From the NCBI GenBank assembly GCA_013339895.1, contig JABACO010000017.1, forward strand, positions 5,702,483 through 5,766,482: a DNA stretch of 64,000 bases, written 5' to 3'. Within the stretch, counting starts at the first letter, position 1. Each line of letters opens with the position of its first letter. Under the pieces are notes generated by a model that saw nothing but the letters and a program-made list of their open reading frames with translations, did no database searches and had not been told where the DNA came from. The stretch comes from Ephydatia muelleri. Taxonomy: Eukaryota > Porifera > Demospongiae > Spongillida > Spongillidae. The position numbers were made by a program, and so were the translations under genes. Positions 55,500 through 64,000 of the stretch are shown here, piece after piece.

Positions 55500-57960
55500 C
55501 TCCAGCAACTAGCTCACTCTGGACCTATTCAGAGAAAACTGTCCTTCTGCAGATGGCACAAGCTACTGTTTTCAATCCAGATCTTCCATCAAGGACGCTG
55601 AGGGTCAGAATTGTGATGAACACAGGCAGTCAGCGGTCCTATATCACTGAAGGTGCAAGGAATCAACTTCGAATAGATGCTGCCGGACAACAGAACATGA
55701 CCATCATGACTTTCGGTGCTACCCAGGGGAGGTGAACATGTCTGTGAATATGTGAAGGTTGGTCTCAAGCTGAGGAATGGACAGACTCAACTGCTAACGT
55801 TATTCTCTGTACCCATCATTTGTGGGCCGCTGATTCCACATCACCTTGTCAAGTACAGAGAAGCATATCCCCACCTGGAGGGATTAGAATTTGCTGATGA
55901 TCCTGGAAACGTTCAGCAGCTACACGTGGACATCCTTATTGGTTCAGATTATTACTGGGATCTGATCACAGGGAGACTGCAAAGAGGTTTAGATGGGCCT
56001 GTCGCCATCCAAACTAAACTAGGGTGGGTTCTCTCTGGACCAATTTCCACTCCAGACCAAGCAGAGTCATCTCACAGCATAATGACACACGTAATTCATG
56101 TGGACTGCCAATCGCTTGATTCTACATTGAACGATACCATGAAGAGTTTTTGGGAGCTAGAGTCCTTTGGGATTCCAGATGCGGATAGGTCCCTATATGA
56201 TGAATATAGGGACACCATAAGATTCCATGAAGGGAGATACGAGGTTCAACTTCCATGGAAGATGCCGAGGCAAAACCTTCCCAACAACTATGATTTGAGT
56301 CTGAAAAGACTCAAGGGGCTACTTCATCGTCTTAAGCATGATTGTGATATTCTCCTGGAGTATGACACTACAATCAAGACACAGTTACAACAGGGGATCA
56401 TCGAACGGGTGGAAGAACCGAAGATAGTGGACACTTCTGGGGTGCATTATATCCCTCACCACGCGGTTATTCGCAGAGACAAAACTACCACAAAACTTCG
56501 CATTGTGTATGACGCATCATCTAAGACAGATGGGTTCTCGCTTAATGATTGCCTCAATCCTGGGCCTAAATTTGATCAAAGGATCCTTGACATCCTGTGT
56601 CGCTTTCCGAGTCCACAGAGTTGCTGTGACAGCAGACATCGAAAAGGCATTCCTATTGATCTCTGTTGCAGCAAGAGACCGAGATTTCCTTCGTTTTCTG
56701 TGGGTAGACGATCCAACCAAAGAAGAGGCCGAGCCTTGTCAGTTTATCGATTCACCAGAGTGGTATTCGGCGTTAATGCTAGCCCTTTCTTGCTGAATGC
56801 CACGCTTCGACATCATCTGGAGTTACATTCTGAATCACATAGAGACCTAGATCCAAAGGTGCTGCGATCGATCTATGTTGACGATATTGTAACAGGTTCA
56901 GGGTCGAATGAAGAAGCCTACGAATTATATGCAGGTGCTAAAGCATTGTTGAAAGCTGGTGCATTTAACTTACGCAAGTTTTCTACCAATTCAAGAAGCT
57001 TGCAAGCCACAAACAACTCTGAGGAAGCAGTGCATCTCAAGAATTTATTTCCTATACCCAGCGATAATTTGGAAATGTTTTCACAGGGACGCTTGGGTGT
57101 GGCCAAGGACTGAAGGAAGGGGAGCAGAAGGTTCTTGGAATAAATTGGCATGTTACCACCGATCAGATTATTTCACATTGGGCGAATTAGCTGAACAAGC
57201 CAGAGGATTGGAACCAACTAAATGAAATATTGTTAGCCTCATAGGAAAGTTTTACGATCCCATGGGATTTCTTAGCCCAATTGTAGTGAAGTACAAAGTT
57301 TTCATGCAGCTGGCTATGCGAAACGAAGATTAATGGGACGGAAACATACCAGAGTCACTGATGGCGCAATGGTACAAGCTGGTGTCAGCCATTGGAGGAA
57401 GCTCAACCCCTGACATCCCTAGATGCTATTGTGATAGGGGTGCAGGGTGAAATTCTCTCCTATCAACTATGTGGCTATTGCGATGCCTCACTGACAGCCT
57501 ATGCAGCAGTTATATACTTGCTAATTGAAACTGAATGGGGATGCCACATGAAGTTCGTAGTTGCTAAGACGAGAGTCTCACCTCTGAATAAACAGTCTAT
57601 CCCAAGACTTGAATTTCTCTCAGCAGTTCTGCTTGCTAGATTGATGGACACGGCAAGATCAGTTTGATTTCAGAGTTGAATATCTCTTCGTGTCACTGCT
57701 ACTCTGATTCGCATGTTGCTCTTTGCTGGATACGTAACACTGGAAGATCATGGAAACCATTTGTGCAAAATCGAGTTTCGGAGATTAGAAAGTTGTTTCC
57801 AGTGGAATGTTGGAAACACATACCTGGCATTAAAAATCCTGCTGACATACGGGAACTACACCACTGGAGCTGCTTGTGAGTAAGTTGTGGGCAAAATGGT
57901 CCTGAACTGCCATTTGAACAGGAAGAATAACATATTGACATTCCTTCTCAATGCCTCGAA
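55500..57960 (+). pseudogene. BEL/Pao pol: protease, reverse transcriptase, RNase H; no integrase
   Basis: Protease motif reads VMNTGSQRSYI (about 55610-55650) where LDSGSQRSYI is usual, so the catalytic Asp is now Asn. LIGSDYYWDLITG and LGWVLSGP (about 55935-56045) are the A17 region. Reverse transcriptase has LRIVYDASSK and the catalytic IYVDDIV (about 56871-56892). Between about 56615 and 56750 the right peptide (TADIEKAFLLISV) is in another frame, after which the first frame resumes: two compensating indels. RNase H has CDASLTAYAAVIY and SDSHVALCWI. Sequence degrades after 57880. The element cannot move by itself. Confidence 0.85.
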
Positions 57961-57989
57961 GAACTTCAAGCAAGTGAGAAGCAGCTGTT

Positions 57990-59430
57990 CATGGCCTCTT
58001 GGCAAATGGAGGGGTCAGTTCTGGTGTGCAGAATCTTCTTGAATGTAAGAGCTTTAGCAACTCAGTTGGTTGATCAACACTGTCACTTATGTGTTGAGGT
58101 TCTTCTCCATTCTGCGAAGAAAGAAGAAAGTCATCAACTTGTCCTGTACTTTGTTTCTTTGAGCAACTAGAACCCTTTTTGTATACATAGCCATCACTGT
58201 GCACTTTCTCTCTGGCCATAGTTACAATATCCTCCTTTCTTCCCAAAACAATAGTGATGGTTTCTGTTTACAAATTTCGTAACTAGCATCATCGACTTTT
58301 TTCTGATATTCTGAGAGCTTATCATTTTCAGCACCAAATATACGTGAAGCTTTCTTCATAATTTCATCATCCATATCTTGAGCAATATTTCCTACACAGA
58401 AAATAAATAAATAATAATTCCTATAGTCTACACCAAATGAGGCTCACGAAATACATTTGGTCATAAAAAAAATAAAAATAATAATGCCCTTTCATTTGGC
58501 TGTTGCAGAGTAAGCTTGTTTTGTGCACATGAGAGTCTCATTTGTGTTAAGCCAGGATTAAACCGTTCGGATTGTGGAAATGTCACTGGCTGCAACACAG
58601 GAAGTGTTGACAGTAAGGACAGCATGGCAGTGGTAGTATAAATAGTCTCAGGTCTCGTTGAATCAGTCCCCCATTATCCTTTGAACATACTGTAATGAAA
58701 TGGTTTACAACACAACCAAAGAAACATAGTTTAGTATCAATTGTATGTGTTAAAAAAACTTACATTTGAAAGAATGACTTAATTATTCTTTGTCAGGAAC
58801 ATCGTCAATGTCTTCAATGTCAGGGGCAAAAATCTCAGTCAATCCCCATCCATTGCCCCATTTGTGCCCGCACTGGAGGGCGGTGGGGGATGGGGTTGGG
58901 GGTGGTGGGGGTGGGGGTGGGGGAGACCATTGATAGTTGCATAATAGACAGGCGTGGTTATTAATACTACTAGTATTGTTCGCAGAGACGATCCTTTACT
59001 ATTAGTCAACCGTAAGATAGCTATTGGAATTATTGGGTATGGCGTAACGATACGTATACACGCACAGGACGAATAGGAGGCATCAAAGGAATAATCCTGG
59101 TCATGTCGCACACACAAGCTCACATCAGAGTTGGCTCTCAACGGAATAATATTTTTCATCATTCCATTACCTGCCGAACCCGCATGACAGGACTCAAGAA
59201 TGCGCATTTCATCTTCACAGGTTCTAACACATATTCTCCACAATGAATCCTCTTGTTGTCACCTTTCTCCACATTTTTTCGATAATACAAAAACGCCCAT
59301 CTTCTGTCTTGAAGTTATTGCGACATTTTCTTCTCAAGTTTGCCTTGTCTGCTTTTGTCATTCCAACAGGATACTCTCCGTGCAGCAATATTTCTCTATG
59401 ATACCTAGCTCTTTCCTGAACTACTTCCAT
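57990..59430 (-). pseudogene. integrase-like gene (KRBA2/GIN-type N-terminus), decayed, multi-exon
   Basis: From 59430 leftward: ERARYHREILLHGEYPVGMT, DKANLRRKCRNNFKTEDG, then, in another frame, TCEDEMRILESCHAGSAGNG near 59180-59240. This equals the start and the His/Cys zinc-binding block of gypsy-derived integrases such as KRBA2/GIN1. Further left are EIFAPDIEDIDDVPDKE before a stop (about 58775-58835) and a block with DDEIMKKASRIF (58275-58380) and GRKEDIVTMAREKVHSDGY (57989-58246), whose family I do not know. No catalytic core was found, and it is doubtful that these blocks form one gene. The left arm keeps only the first 23 bases of the ORF before the BEL insertion. Confidence 0.5.
58480..58760. 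other. unassigned stretch within the central spacer
   Basis: No supported feature; may be intronic to the decayed minus-strand gene. Confidence 0.4.
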
Positions 59431-59548
59431 TGTTAATTACCATCACCGCTACGCGATGTAATCGATCCGCAGTTGTGGGTCTGTGTACGAGACTACCACT
59501 AGCTTGTCCTGATCCCACACATACATGTATTTAACTGAACATCTTCCT

Positions 59549-59620
59549 GGGAAACGTATTCACTGCGATGGCACAGCCCTTCAAATGGCTGCTAGCTATT
59601 TAAAGGCTGTCCCATCGCAG
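59549..59620. mobile_element. hairpin MITE, right arm
   Basis: Mirror of 53067-53153: CTGCGATGGCACAGCC ... GGCTGTCCCATCGCAG with a shorter stem. Confidence 0.7.
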
Positions 59621-60329
59621 TTAAAAATGTGCATGATTAGCTAACGTTTGGACAAAATTGTATTTTGGATGCTTCTAATTTTATGCCCCATTTACGCTAT
59701 GCGCCAAAATTTATCATTTTAATGTACAACTCACAATGTGTAGATACAATTTGAATGAACACTGAAGAATGGTGCAGGGCTAAATACATGCTCAACTGAA
59801 TAGACCGAGGTCACGAAAACAAGGGTAAAATTTATTGCTTGCATTTTTAAAACCGTTCACTCCAGGGTATACAATATACAGCAATTTTACATGTTCCTAC
59901 GGCGAGAGCAAATAGCCACAGTGAAACTAGATATGATGCTAAAAATGTGTCAAACATTATATATGGATTTACGAATAATTAAGTGGAAAAATACACGCAG
60001 GCTTTATACGTACTTTTGGAATGGAACTTCGTAAAGAGAAATTCTTTGGTTTGTGCACATTATTGACATTAAACTTGTCTCCATTTGTAGTCGTCATATA
60101 TGACTCCAACTAGTTCTATTATTTGGTGGGTGCGTGTTGACACTATGCTATATTTAAAAGGGGTTTGTTCTATTTCTCTAATCCCAGCGGGTAACTCGTG
60201 AGATGATTACGTCACATTTAGCAATAGTGAACTATTTTTGGCTCCTGCCACTATCTAAATTTCCATAAAATGCACTACTATCACCTTACTTTTAATGCAA
60301 TGTTGAATGGAGGGTTAGGAGGGTTAATA
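59621..60329. other. arm sequence without gene
   Basis: Matches 52370-53060 inverted. No ORF of substance. Confidence 0.5.
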
Positions 60330-60361
60330 AGGGGGAGAGAGAGAGAGAGAGAGGAGGGGAA
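60330..60361. repeat. (GA)n tract, empty-site counterpart of the retrotransposon locus
   Basis: GGGGGAGAGAGAGA...GAGGAGGGGAAGTATGAT: same junction as to the right of the LTR element (14990-15025), but uninterrupted. Confidence 0.85.
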
Positions 60362-60379
60362 GTATGATATCTACCCATA

Positions 60380-60908
60380 AAGCAGAGTCCCAATACGTTG
60401 ATTTTATTTTCAGCAGCATACATGTATAAACAGAACAAAAAAAAAAAAAAAAAAACACGAACATTCTAAAGGCAAGCAATGGTCCATGCACTTACAAACT
60501 GCCTTAGGCTATGGAAAGAAAACAATTGCAAATGCATGGATTTAAGATTAGCACTGATCACTAAGTCATGAGTGAAAAACGTTCTGTGAAAAAGTTCAAT
60601 CGAAAAACATGATGAGGCAGAGATCTACATGTATTGCTGTAGAACGCAAAGAACGACATTGACCAGAATTGGCCAATACAGTATCAATGGATACATTGAA
60701 TCACCTCAATACATGCAAGATCTTCGAAGGGAATCCGATTCGATAATAGACAGTGTTGCTTGTATAGCCCAGCGTGCAGACTCTTTTGCGTGGATTTATA
60801 ATTTGTGGTCAGAGACTTAATAGCTAATGAACCGCAGGTATGCAGTAGGAAATCAAAACGACTGGCGTAGTGGGATCCCAGGACACAATACAAATGCAGA
60901 AGTTCTTG
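60380..60908 (+). repeat. upstream segment of gene C
   Basis: Near-identical to 15018-15517 with an extra A run (about 20 A near 60440) and small indels. Confidence 0.8.
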
Positions 60909-60915
60909 TATATAA
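60909..60915 (+). promoter_or_regulatory. TATA box of gene C
   Basis: TATATAA after TTCTTG, 54 bases before the ATG, as in gene A. Confidence 0.7.
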
Positions 60916-60962
60916 TGTTGCACTCCCACTTTGCCATCATCGCAAAACACCACAAAACGAAG

Positions 60963-61346
60963 ATGAGGATTGAGACTCTTGTTGTGTTCGTCGTCGTACT
61001 TGGCATCGTGGCGGCTGCTGAAATAGGCATGTCCGACCGTAGCGCCAAATCAAAGGACTCCAGCCAGTCTGATTCAAGCACCGATTCGAATCCCGGGCCG
61101 GATAAGAAGCGTGGTTTGCTGCGCGATTATTCAGGACACCACAAACATCATTACGGCGGCAAAGGGTACTACAAAGGTGGCAAATATGGATACTACTCCA
61201 AAAGTGGGTACGGGTACGGAAACTACCCCAAACATGGATACTATTCTAAAAATGGGTATGGGTACCCCAAATATGGATACTACTCCAAAGGTGGGTACTC
61301 CAAAAGTGGGTACTCCAAAAGTGGTTATTCGGACAGCTACTACTGA
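60963..61346 (+). CDS. secreted Gly/Tyr/Lys/Ser-rich repeat protein, copy C
   Basis: 127 residues, intronless. Signal peptide identical to A and B; then MSDRSAKSKDSSQSDSS, PGPDKKRGLLRDY, HHKHHYGG and Tyr repeats with variant units (YGYGNYPKHG, YSKNGYGYPKYG), ending SGYSKSGYSDSYY. An upstream in-frame ATG at 60870 precedes the TATA box, so 60963 is preferred. The mature part is basic and rich in Tyr, Gly, Lys and Ser, with no Cys. Mussel- and worm-glue proteins and some shell-matrix proteins have such composition; similarity of composition is not homology. Located in the right arm, mirror of B. Confidence 0.8.
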   Translation: MRIETLVVFVVVLGIVAAAEIGMSDRSAKSKDSSQSDSSTDSNPGPDKKRGLLRDYSGHHKHHYGGKGYYKGGKYGYYSKSGYGYGNYPKHGYYSKNGYGYPKYGYYSKGGYSKSGYSKSGYSDSYY

Positions 61347-61800
61347 TCATACAGCGCAGATATTGCTAAAGTTAACCAAACGAACTATAAAGCTTTTTTG
61401 TTAGAACTAAATGCATTTGAATGAAGATTTATGCACGTGTTATTGTATGATGATCATTATATTTTACATAATACTTCGTCCCCTTTCTGATTTATTGAAC
61501 TCTTGGATGCTATCACGCCACAATGCACATATAGTTCGTGCACGTGGCACAAATGCGGCCCCTCTCCCTCCCCCCCCCCCCCCCCCCCCATGGGTCATCC
61601 ATTGGTCCTCATCTGTTGCATCTGGTGCCCCATTTCCTTTGAAAAAGTACTATACCTCTACTAACGATTGCGCAGCGCTCCGGCGTGTCTTCTCCGTTTT
61701 CGTGATCAGGGTAGTGAAAGGGTCTATAGTCACGCTGTACGAAATGTGTGACGAAGACTGATCGAAGAGAGTTGTTCGCCAGTGGCAGAGAGAGACCCTC
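61347..61800. other. 3' flank of gene C; poly-C run
   Basis: Matches 51323 downwards inverted. A C run of about 19 stands at 61570-61589; in the left arm the same place is GGGGGGGAGGGGGGAAGGG. Confidence 0.6.
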
Positions 61801-62290
61801 AATGGGGCTGCAAATGATTCTAGTATAGTCAGACAGTTCGCAGTGCTGTGGATGGACCGGAAAGACCACGAGCTGTTGCCACCGATATACTCCACAGATG
61901 TGGCAGCTTCCCAGATAACATGTACATGCATCTGCAAAGGTGCCCGTGAGTGTCCTGTCTTCACGAAAGGCAAGCAATTCGTCGCATCTGTCTAACTACA
62001 GACCAAAGTCTCAAACGTCGATTACGTGTAATATGGACAGTATAATCTATGTGTAATGTGGGTTTGTCTCTAAGCGATCAATTTCATGTACCTCTCAACT
62101 CCTGGCTACTTCGAATGTCATTAGGATTGAACACGCTCTGCAAACAGGCATATCTGGATTGGTGCTGTATGTCGATTTTTCAATAACGTTTGATTCTGTC
62201 TCCTTCAAAAGGCAGTTACTCGTTAAGCTCAGTGTCCCTAGGTATCGTTTCGGAACAGGTCGATAAAATGGATCCTCTCATTTCTCAACA
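61800..62290 (+). pseudogene. non-LTR reverse transcriptase fragment, right arm
   Basis: Plus strand reads SNYRPKS near 61990, then SISCTSQLLATSN and ISGLVLYVDFSITFDSVSFK near 62150-62210, followed by RQLLVKLSVPRYRF. This is the first catalytic-aspartate block of non-LTR reverse transcriptases. The ORF opposite it is a shadow. Ends are not defined. Confidence 0.6.
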
Positions 62291-63532
62291 GTTGTAGCTA
62301 ATGTAAATTTTGATATCATGCTCATGGTGGAGTTAATAGCTCTATAAAAAAAAATTTCATCAGCTTGTTGCAATTTTGCACAAACAAATATAATGTGATC
62401 TCTAGCTTATGGCGATCTCTATATGTAGCACTCTTCTGAGTGCCGTCTATTCGTCTATTTTCAGCATTTAATTTGAAACCTGGCACACATTCTTCGTATA
62501 AGTACATGTCGCTGCTATAATTAAAGTGTGTATGTATATACATGTAGTCTTTGTTCACTCGTGCTAGCTTAGATGTTGTTTTCGCACAACAGATGTGCCA
62601 ACACTAGAACAGTTTATCTACCTAGTCACGTACGCATTTGTGGAATCTTTAAGTGTTCTAGGACATCAAATGTATTGAACGCGTTCAACGATACTTCACC
62701 CGTCGTGTTTGTCGAAGAGCTAATACATGTATGAAATGGGTGTTTATACTTCATTCGTGTGAACTTGCGTATTGTACAGTATTATGCCACACGAGTATCA
62801 ACCGGATGCGTACAAGATAATGAGACTTGGGCCGAAACTCGGTCCGGCCGGATAGAGACTTGGACAGGGAGGGTGGAGGGGGAGGGGGGGGGGGGGTGGG
62901 TAACCCACGATCCACTGAATCTGCATGCGGTATCAGATGGGAGCATGCAGCTACTGTACATATATTAGCATTGAACGACATCACCGGTAATAAGATAAAT
63001 ATAGTATCTGGTTCGATCGTTGGCCAAGGGTGAGGCGATTTAGACAGCCACCGATCTGTCACTGCCAACGGAAAGGATGCAATGAACAACGACACAAACG
63101 TGGGCATGTATGAGCAGCGGAGGCGCAATTCAATCACCCTTTTACATGTAGATCATCAATTGCGGCTCAAAGTGCATGCGTTATGAATATACATATATAG
63201 AGAGACTAATATCATCAACATCAGTACAAAGTTTTAGTTAGTCTATATATTCAAACAGAACAGTGTAATGTATAGACCATTGAGACTTTCCCAAATGTAA
63301 ATTGTATATCGTATAGAATTGGGAATTGTATGGGATTTGTATAGATGTACATTTCTGACCTCACTTATTGATACATGCTATGCAGACGCATTGATTAACC
63401 ACATGCATGCAGGTCGAGATCAAATGCTGTCTGCTGTCCCATTGTGGAACATCAAATGGTAGTTTAAATTAGCGCTGCAGCTCTGTATATGTAATGCTGC
63501 ACTGCCCATCATCGCAAACACCACTGAAAGAA
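62291..63532. other. arm sequence without recognised gene; poly-G at 62883-62895
   Basis: Inverted match to 49162-50410. The minus-strand ORF at 62322-62558 is the counterpart of 50126-50320. No domain recognised. Confidence 0.4.
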
Positions 63533-63648
63533 ATGAGGATTAGTTCATGCTGCATTCGTCATCATACATGGATTCGTGGCCGCTTCGGAAATAGGTATCG
63601 GTCCAACTGTGGCACCAAAGCACGAGCCACAGCCAGTCCAATTCTATA
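63533..63648 (+). pseudogene. decayed signal-peptide exon of the secreted family, right arm
   Basis: ATGAGGATT at 63533 preceded by CATCGCAAACACCACTGAAAG, the family leader, and a TATATG-type TATA remnant at about 63486. After a frame change the peptide AAFVI..GFVAASEIG appears; the repeat domain is missing. Confidence 0.7.
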
Positions 63649-63654
63649 GTATAG

Positions 63655-63890
63655 CGATTCTAATAACTGGATCATGTTGTACTGCAGGGCATGCGCTGAT
63701 CCAGAAATATTTCGGGGAGGGGGAGAGGGTGCTGTATGAAGTGGGGTTGTAGGAGCGATATGGTCCCCCCAGCGAAATGCCCCCCCCCCCCCCCCCCGGC
63801 CCCCGGCCCCAAAACGCTAGTGATTTGGACCCCCTCATGTGCCCCATTTCGTTAGAGGTTTGGGGCCCTAGGAGGGCCCCCTTCCTTAAA
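63655..63890. repeat. poly-C-centred dispersed repeat (inverted copy of 43898-44108)
   Basis: GATTCTAATAACTGGAT, CATGCGCTGATCCA, AATATTTCGGGGAGGGGGAG, a C run of about 18, then AAAACGCTAGTGATTTGG. Reversed order and sense relative to 43898-44108. It abuts the outer end of the right arm. Confidence 0.8.
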
Positions 63891-64000
63891 GTATAGTACA
63901 TAGCATATTTGCCACTTTGCCGGCTTGGTCGATTGTTTTCACACATGATGCTTTACTTACCCCAGCATGCATGATGTCACTGATTGTCATAGTGTTACGC
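63891..64000. other. window end, nothing recognised
   Basis: No feature seen in the last 110 bases. Confidence 0.4.

Larger units (their letters stand above)
54032..57985 (+). mobile_element. BEL/Pao retrotransposon, 3'-truncated, inserted in the left arm
   Basis: Left-arm homology ends at GAGCT (54027-54031), and the next bases TGTTGG start a 167-bp LTR. The uninterrupted target (GAGCT then AGGTATC) survives in the right arm on the minus strand just below 59412. After the LTR come a primer site, gag, and pol with protease, reverse transcriptase and RNase H in BEL/Pao style. Integrase, 3' LTR and second target copy are missing; sequence passes into the unpaired minus-strand gene near 57985. 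Confidence 0.8.
59408..63648 (-). repeat. right arm of the giant inverted repeat (about 4.2 kb)
   Basis: Inverted partner of 49041-54031. Shorter because it lacks the 0.7-kb hAT piece of the left arm. Its outer end (CCAGTCCAATTCTATAG) corresponds to the left arm's CTATATAGCATTGGACTGG at 49043-49061. Confidence 0.85.

Noticed and set aside
49041..63648. Palindrome as an assembly artefact
   Set aside because: Arms differ by many substitutions, repeat lengths, a 0.7-kb segment and a BEL insertion; a false fold would give identical arms. Read-level confirmation is still the deciding test.

Overview
The window looks like nuclear DNA of an invertebrate animal, perhaps a sponge or cnidarian; the phylum is inference and weakly held. 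Evidence for an animal is spliced genes with short GT-AG introns, TATA promoters, a secreted phospholipase-A2-like protein of a type I associate with marine invertebrates, and a dense mix of animal transposons (Ty3/gypsy, BEL/Pao, non-LTR, hAT, ISL2EU, piggyBac-like, foldback MITEs). Nothing supports a bacterial, viral or organellar origin. Microsatellites, long poly-G/poly-C runs and the palindromic word TACATGTA are frequent.

Layout. 1-3.0 kb: two possible host exons and a broken hAT (DUF4371-type) transposase. 4.36-5.31 kb: an intact secreted phospholipase-A2-like gene on the minus strand. 5.3-10.3 kb: small inverted-repeat elements and two unidentified ORFs. 10.3-14.96 kb: a complete Ty3/gypsy retrotransposon with identical 319-bp LTRs and one open gag-pol frame, inserted in the GA tract upstream of a small gene. 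15.0-16.3 kb: that gene (copy A of a Gly/Tyr/Lys/Ser-rich secreted protein family) plus a decayed tandem copy. 17.4-20.7 kb: a foldback element and a decayed minus-strand hAT transposase. 25.5-26.5 kb: a 130-base poly-G run and copy D of the secreted family, with the same signal peptide but a Ser/Lys/Asp repeat body. 27-29.7 kb: tandem repeats and an 805-bp near-perfect palindrome. 30.3-31.5 kb: retroelement fragments. 31.7-38.6 kb: a nest of transposons, where an hAT element holds a MITE and a 3.8-kb ISL2EU element with 83-bp perfect inverted repeats, a transposase gene and a convergent YqaJ-nuclease/PHD gene. 39-41 kb: a decayed transposon-like gene with an IDGMDQ motif. 42-43.9 kb: an OTU-protease gene split by a 1.26-kb hAT-type element. 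46.2-48.2 kb: a broken piggyBac-like transposase.

49.0-63.65 kb is a giant imperfect inverted repeat with arms of about 5.0 and 4.2 kb. Each arm carries one intact copy (B and C) of the secreted protein gene, an outer decayed copy of its signal-peptide exon, a non-LTR reverse transcriptase remnant and a hairpin MITE. The middle holds a 3'-truncated BEL/Pao element, inserted at a site still seen uninterrupted in the right arm, and one copy of a decayed integrase-like gene.

The genes most likely to serve the animal itself are the phospholipase-A2-like gene and the secreted repeat-protein family (A, B, C, D). The family shares a signal peptide, a KR(G/V)LRD motif and a TATA promoter placed 41-55 bases before the ATG, while the mature repeats differ. 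It has been spread by segmental and inverted duplication. It is the best candidate here for something undescribed.
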